The position numbers were made by a program, and so were the translations under genes. Under the pieces are notes generated by a model. It ran no database searches. It was not told the DNA's origin and saw only the letters and a list, made by a program, of their open reading frames with translations. Positions 62,763-64,000 of a stretch of DNA of 64,000 bases are shown here, one piece after another. Each line of letters starts with the position of its first letter. Within the stretch, counting starts at the first letter, position 1. The DNA comes from Halobacillus massiliensis (GTDB lineage Bacteria > Bacillota > Bacilli > Bacillales > Halobacillaceae): the NCBI RefSeq assembly GCF_900166625.1, contig NZ_LT800499.1, positions 3,181,676 through 3,245,675 of the forward strand. The letters are read 5' to 3'.

Positions 62763-63035
62763 ATTAAAAATACAGGTATTATTCGTAATGTTGATGCATT
62801 AGGGCGAGTGGTCTTACCTATAGAATTAAGAAGAACACTTGATATCCAAGTGAAAGATGCTGTAGAAGTATTCGTGGATGGAGAGAGATTAATTATGCAG
62901 AAGTATAAGCCAAATAAAGCTTGTGTTGTTACCGGAGAGGTTTCTGATGAAAACCAAAAACTCCCCGGTGGTATCTGGTTAAGTTATAAAGGTATGGAGA
63001 TTATCGCTGATGAGTTAGAAAGAAATAAGGATTAA
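62763..63035 (+). CDS. AbrB/Abh-family transition-state regulator
   Basis: A 90-aa DNA-binding protein with the N-terminal swapped-hairpin AbrB domain (KNTGIIRNVDALGRVVLPIE, 'LRRTLDI') and a C-terminal AbrB-like part 'KPNKACVVTGEVSDENQKLPGG'. Start: alignment with B. subtilis AbrB puts the first residue at an ATT (62763), 8 nt after AAAGGAG. A TTG at 62757 is only 2 nt from the site, and the TTG at 62745 lies before it. AUU initiation is therefore likely. It lies in the possible mobile island. Confidence 0.88.
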   Translation: MKNTGIIRNVDALGRVVLPIELRRTLDIQVKDAVEVFVDGERLIMQKYKPNKACVVTGEVSDENQKLPGGIWLSYKGMEIIADELERNKD

Positions 63036-63186
63036 GGTGAATGTCCCCAGTAAGTACGAGGGATAGTCCATAAAATAATATTTTTTGTTACACTACAGAG
63101 GCCGTCTTTATTAACTATTGGCTATATAGCTTAGCAGGCTAAAGGATAGCACTAAAGTAAATATTACGTATTAATCCATGAAATAA
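63036..63186. other. Intergenic region, no gene seen
   Basis: AT-rich stretch between the AbrB paralogue and the shared terminator; nothing recognised. Confidence 0.4.
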
Positions 63187-63224
63187 AAATGGGGCAGAAA
63201 TGATAAAATTCTGCCCCATTTTCC
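63187..63224. terminator. Terminator of the BclB-like gene
   Basis: Stem AAAATGGGGCAGAA with TTCTGCCCCATTTT, T run on the minus strand; usable from both sides. Confidence 0.9.
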
Positions 63225-63239
63225 CATTATTAAATTTGA

Positions 63240-64000
63240 CTAGCTAATAGCCAACCCTGCACTTGCATATCCTTCTATTGTAACTAGTAAAGTGAGTCCA
63301 GTTTCATCTACGGTGAATACCATTAAGAGTCGATCTCCCTGACTCACAGGAATATTTAAACCTGAAAGCGAGCCAGAAGCAATATCTCCAATTATTATTG
63401 GTGCTGTAATATCAGGAGTTAATGTCACTAATGTTCCAGGAATTGGATCAAAAATATTAGTAGATGGTGCAGAAGATCGATATACTTGAGCTTGAATAGT
63501 CGCATCCCCTATTAAATCCACGGCTGCAGTGACGCTGAAGAAAGCCTCTATATCCGTAATAATGCCATCTCTTGGAACAGAAAAAGCAAAGTTTAACAGA
63601 GTCCCACCTGCTCCAGTTAAGTCAATTTGGTCGCTTCCGAGAATAGTTACTCCAGATATGCTATTTCCAAATCCGACTAAACCACTTGTTCCTAACACCC
63701 CTTCTACAGCATTAGTTAAAGCGATTGGTAAACCAGAAGCAAATGGAATTATAGCTCCGTCACCAGGTTCTCCTGGTATCCCTACTCCTGCCGGCCCCGT
63801 GGGTCCTGTTGCTCCTGGCGCTCCTGTTGGACCTGTTGGACCTGTTGCTCCTGTTGGGCCTGTTGGGCCTGTTGGGCCTGTTGGGCCTGTTGGACCTGTT
63901 GCTCCTGTTGGGCCTGTTGCTCCCACAATTGTACGAACAATTCTTGCTGGCTGAAACTTCGGAAGACCTCTAGGCGGGCAAAGGGCTCCTCCTGTAAGAC
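63240..64000 (-). CDS. BclB-like exosporium collagen protein (5' end outside window)
   Basis: At least 253 aa; the frame is open to the window edge, so the N-terminus is missing. About 18 collagen-type GXY triplets, mostly GPTGAT-like, are followed by '[14 protein letters not shown]' and a C-terminal beta domain of the BclB type ('[10 protein letters not shown]', '[16 protein letters not shown]'). Upstream of the repeats is '[15 protein letters not shown]', like the Cys/Pro lead-in of spore-surface collagens. It probably forms nap filaments on the spore surface. The repeat region is prone to length change. Confidence 0.9.
   Translation of the reverse strand, partial: LTGGALCPPRGLPKFQPARIVRTIVGATGPTGATGPTGPTGPTGPTGPTGATGPTGPTGAPGATGPTGPAGVGIPGEPGDGAIIPFASGLPIALTNAVEGVLGTSGLVGFGNSISGVTILGSDQIDLTGAGGTLLNFAFSVPRDGIITDIEAFFSVTAAVDLIGDATIQAQVYRSSAPSTNIFDPIPGTLVTLTPDITAPIIIGDIASGSLSGLNIPVSQGDRLLMVFTVDETGLTLLVTIEGYASAGLAIS

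Noticed and set aside
63529-63954. 141-codon Pro/Val/Gly-rich plus-strand frame
   Set aside because: Mirror of the collagen repeat on the other strand.

Overview
The window looks like chromosome of a salt-tolerant, spore-forming member of the Bacillaceae (Halobacillus-like). The grounds are low GC, AGGAGG-type ribosome binding sites, frequent TTG/GTG starts, acidic secreted proteins, a BclB-type exosporium protein, an AbrB-type regulator, a class D sortase with an LPNTS substrate, and the dppABCDE-ykfABCD order known from Bacillus subtilis. The genus is inference. I see no rRNA, CRISPR array or insertion sequence, and the only tRNA sequence is a 3' fragment near 62.2 kb.

Layout. 0-3.3 kb: sortase D, its probable substrate, a GNAT acetyltransferase and a NUDIX hydrolase. 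3.3-6.4 kb: an RND exporter. 6.6-8.7 kb: queuosine precursor genes queCDE behind a preQ1-I riboswitch with a visible terminator/antiterminator. 8.7-9.8 kb: a 55-aa YqaE/Pmp3 protein, a PAP2 phosphatase and a four-copy ~20-bp repeat. 9.9-19.4 kb: the murein-peptide uptake and recycling operon dppABCDE-ykfABCD, with a promoter overlapped by a CodY-like box.

19.4-46.3 kb: a large pectin/rhamnogalacturonan block. It holds kduD, a LacI-type regulator, a rhamnogalacturonan acetylesterase, a YesOPQ-type sugar ABC transporter, a GH105 hydrolase, a YteT-like oxidoreductase, a DUF624 protein, a YesMN two-component system, a 1349-aa PL9 lyase, a TIM-barrel isomerase and uxaA/uxaC/uxaB. Three perfect palindromes with the core AACAACGTTGTT lie at the kduD and uxaB promoters and are probably the LacI regulator's operators. 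A cre site lies before the sugar ABC operon. Inferred flow: PL9 and the esterase open the polymer outside the cell, YesOPQ imports oligomers, GH105 cleaves them, UxaC/UxaB/UxaA convert uronates to 2-keto-3-deoxygluconate, and KduD serves the unsaturated-uronate branch. KduI, KdgK and KdgA are not in the window.

46.4-54 kb: an osmo-adaptation block with two BCCT carriers (one atypical), a DUF1538-DUF1538-double-PII module, a YpjP-like protein and a NaChBac-type sodium channel. 54-62 kb: a secreted M14 carboxypeptidase, an internally shortened SDR, small proteins and an aromatic-compound set (MFS, Dabb protein, FAD monooxygenase). 62.2-64 kb: a tRNA-Ala 3' fragment cut at the anticodon loop (probable att scar), an AbrB paralogue that may start at AUU, and the 3' part of a BclB-like collagen gene that runs off the window.

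The best candidates for something new are the PII-linked DUF1538 module, the two-copy structured intergenic element (21.5 and 48.0 kb), two independent AUU-start candidates, and the att scar.
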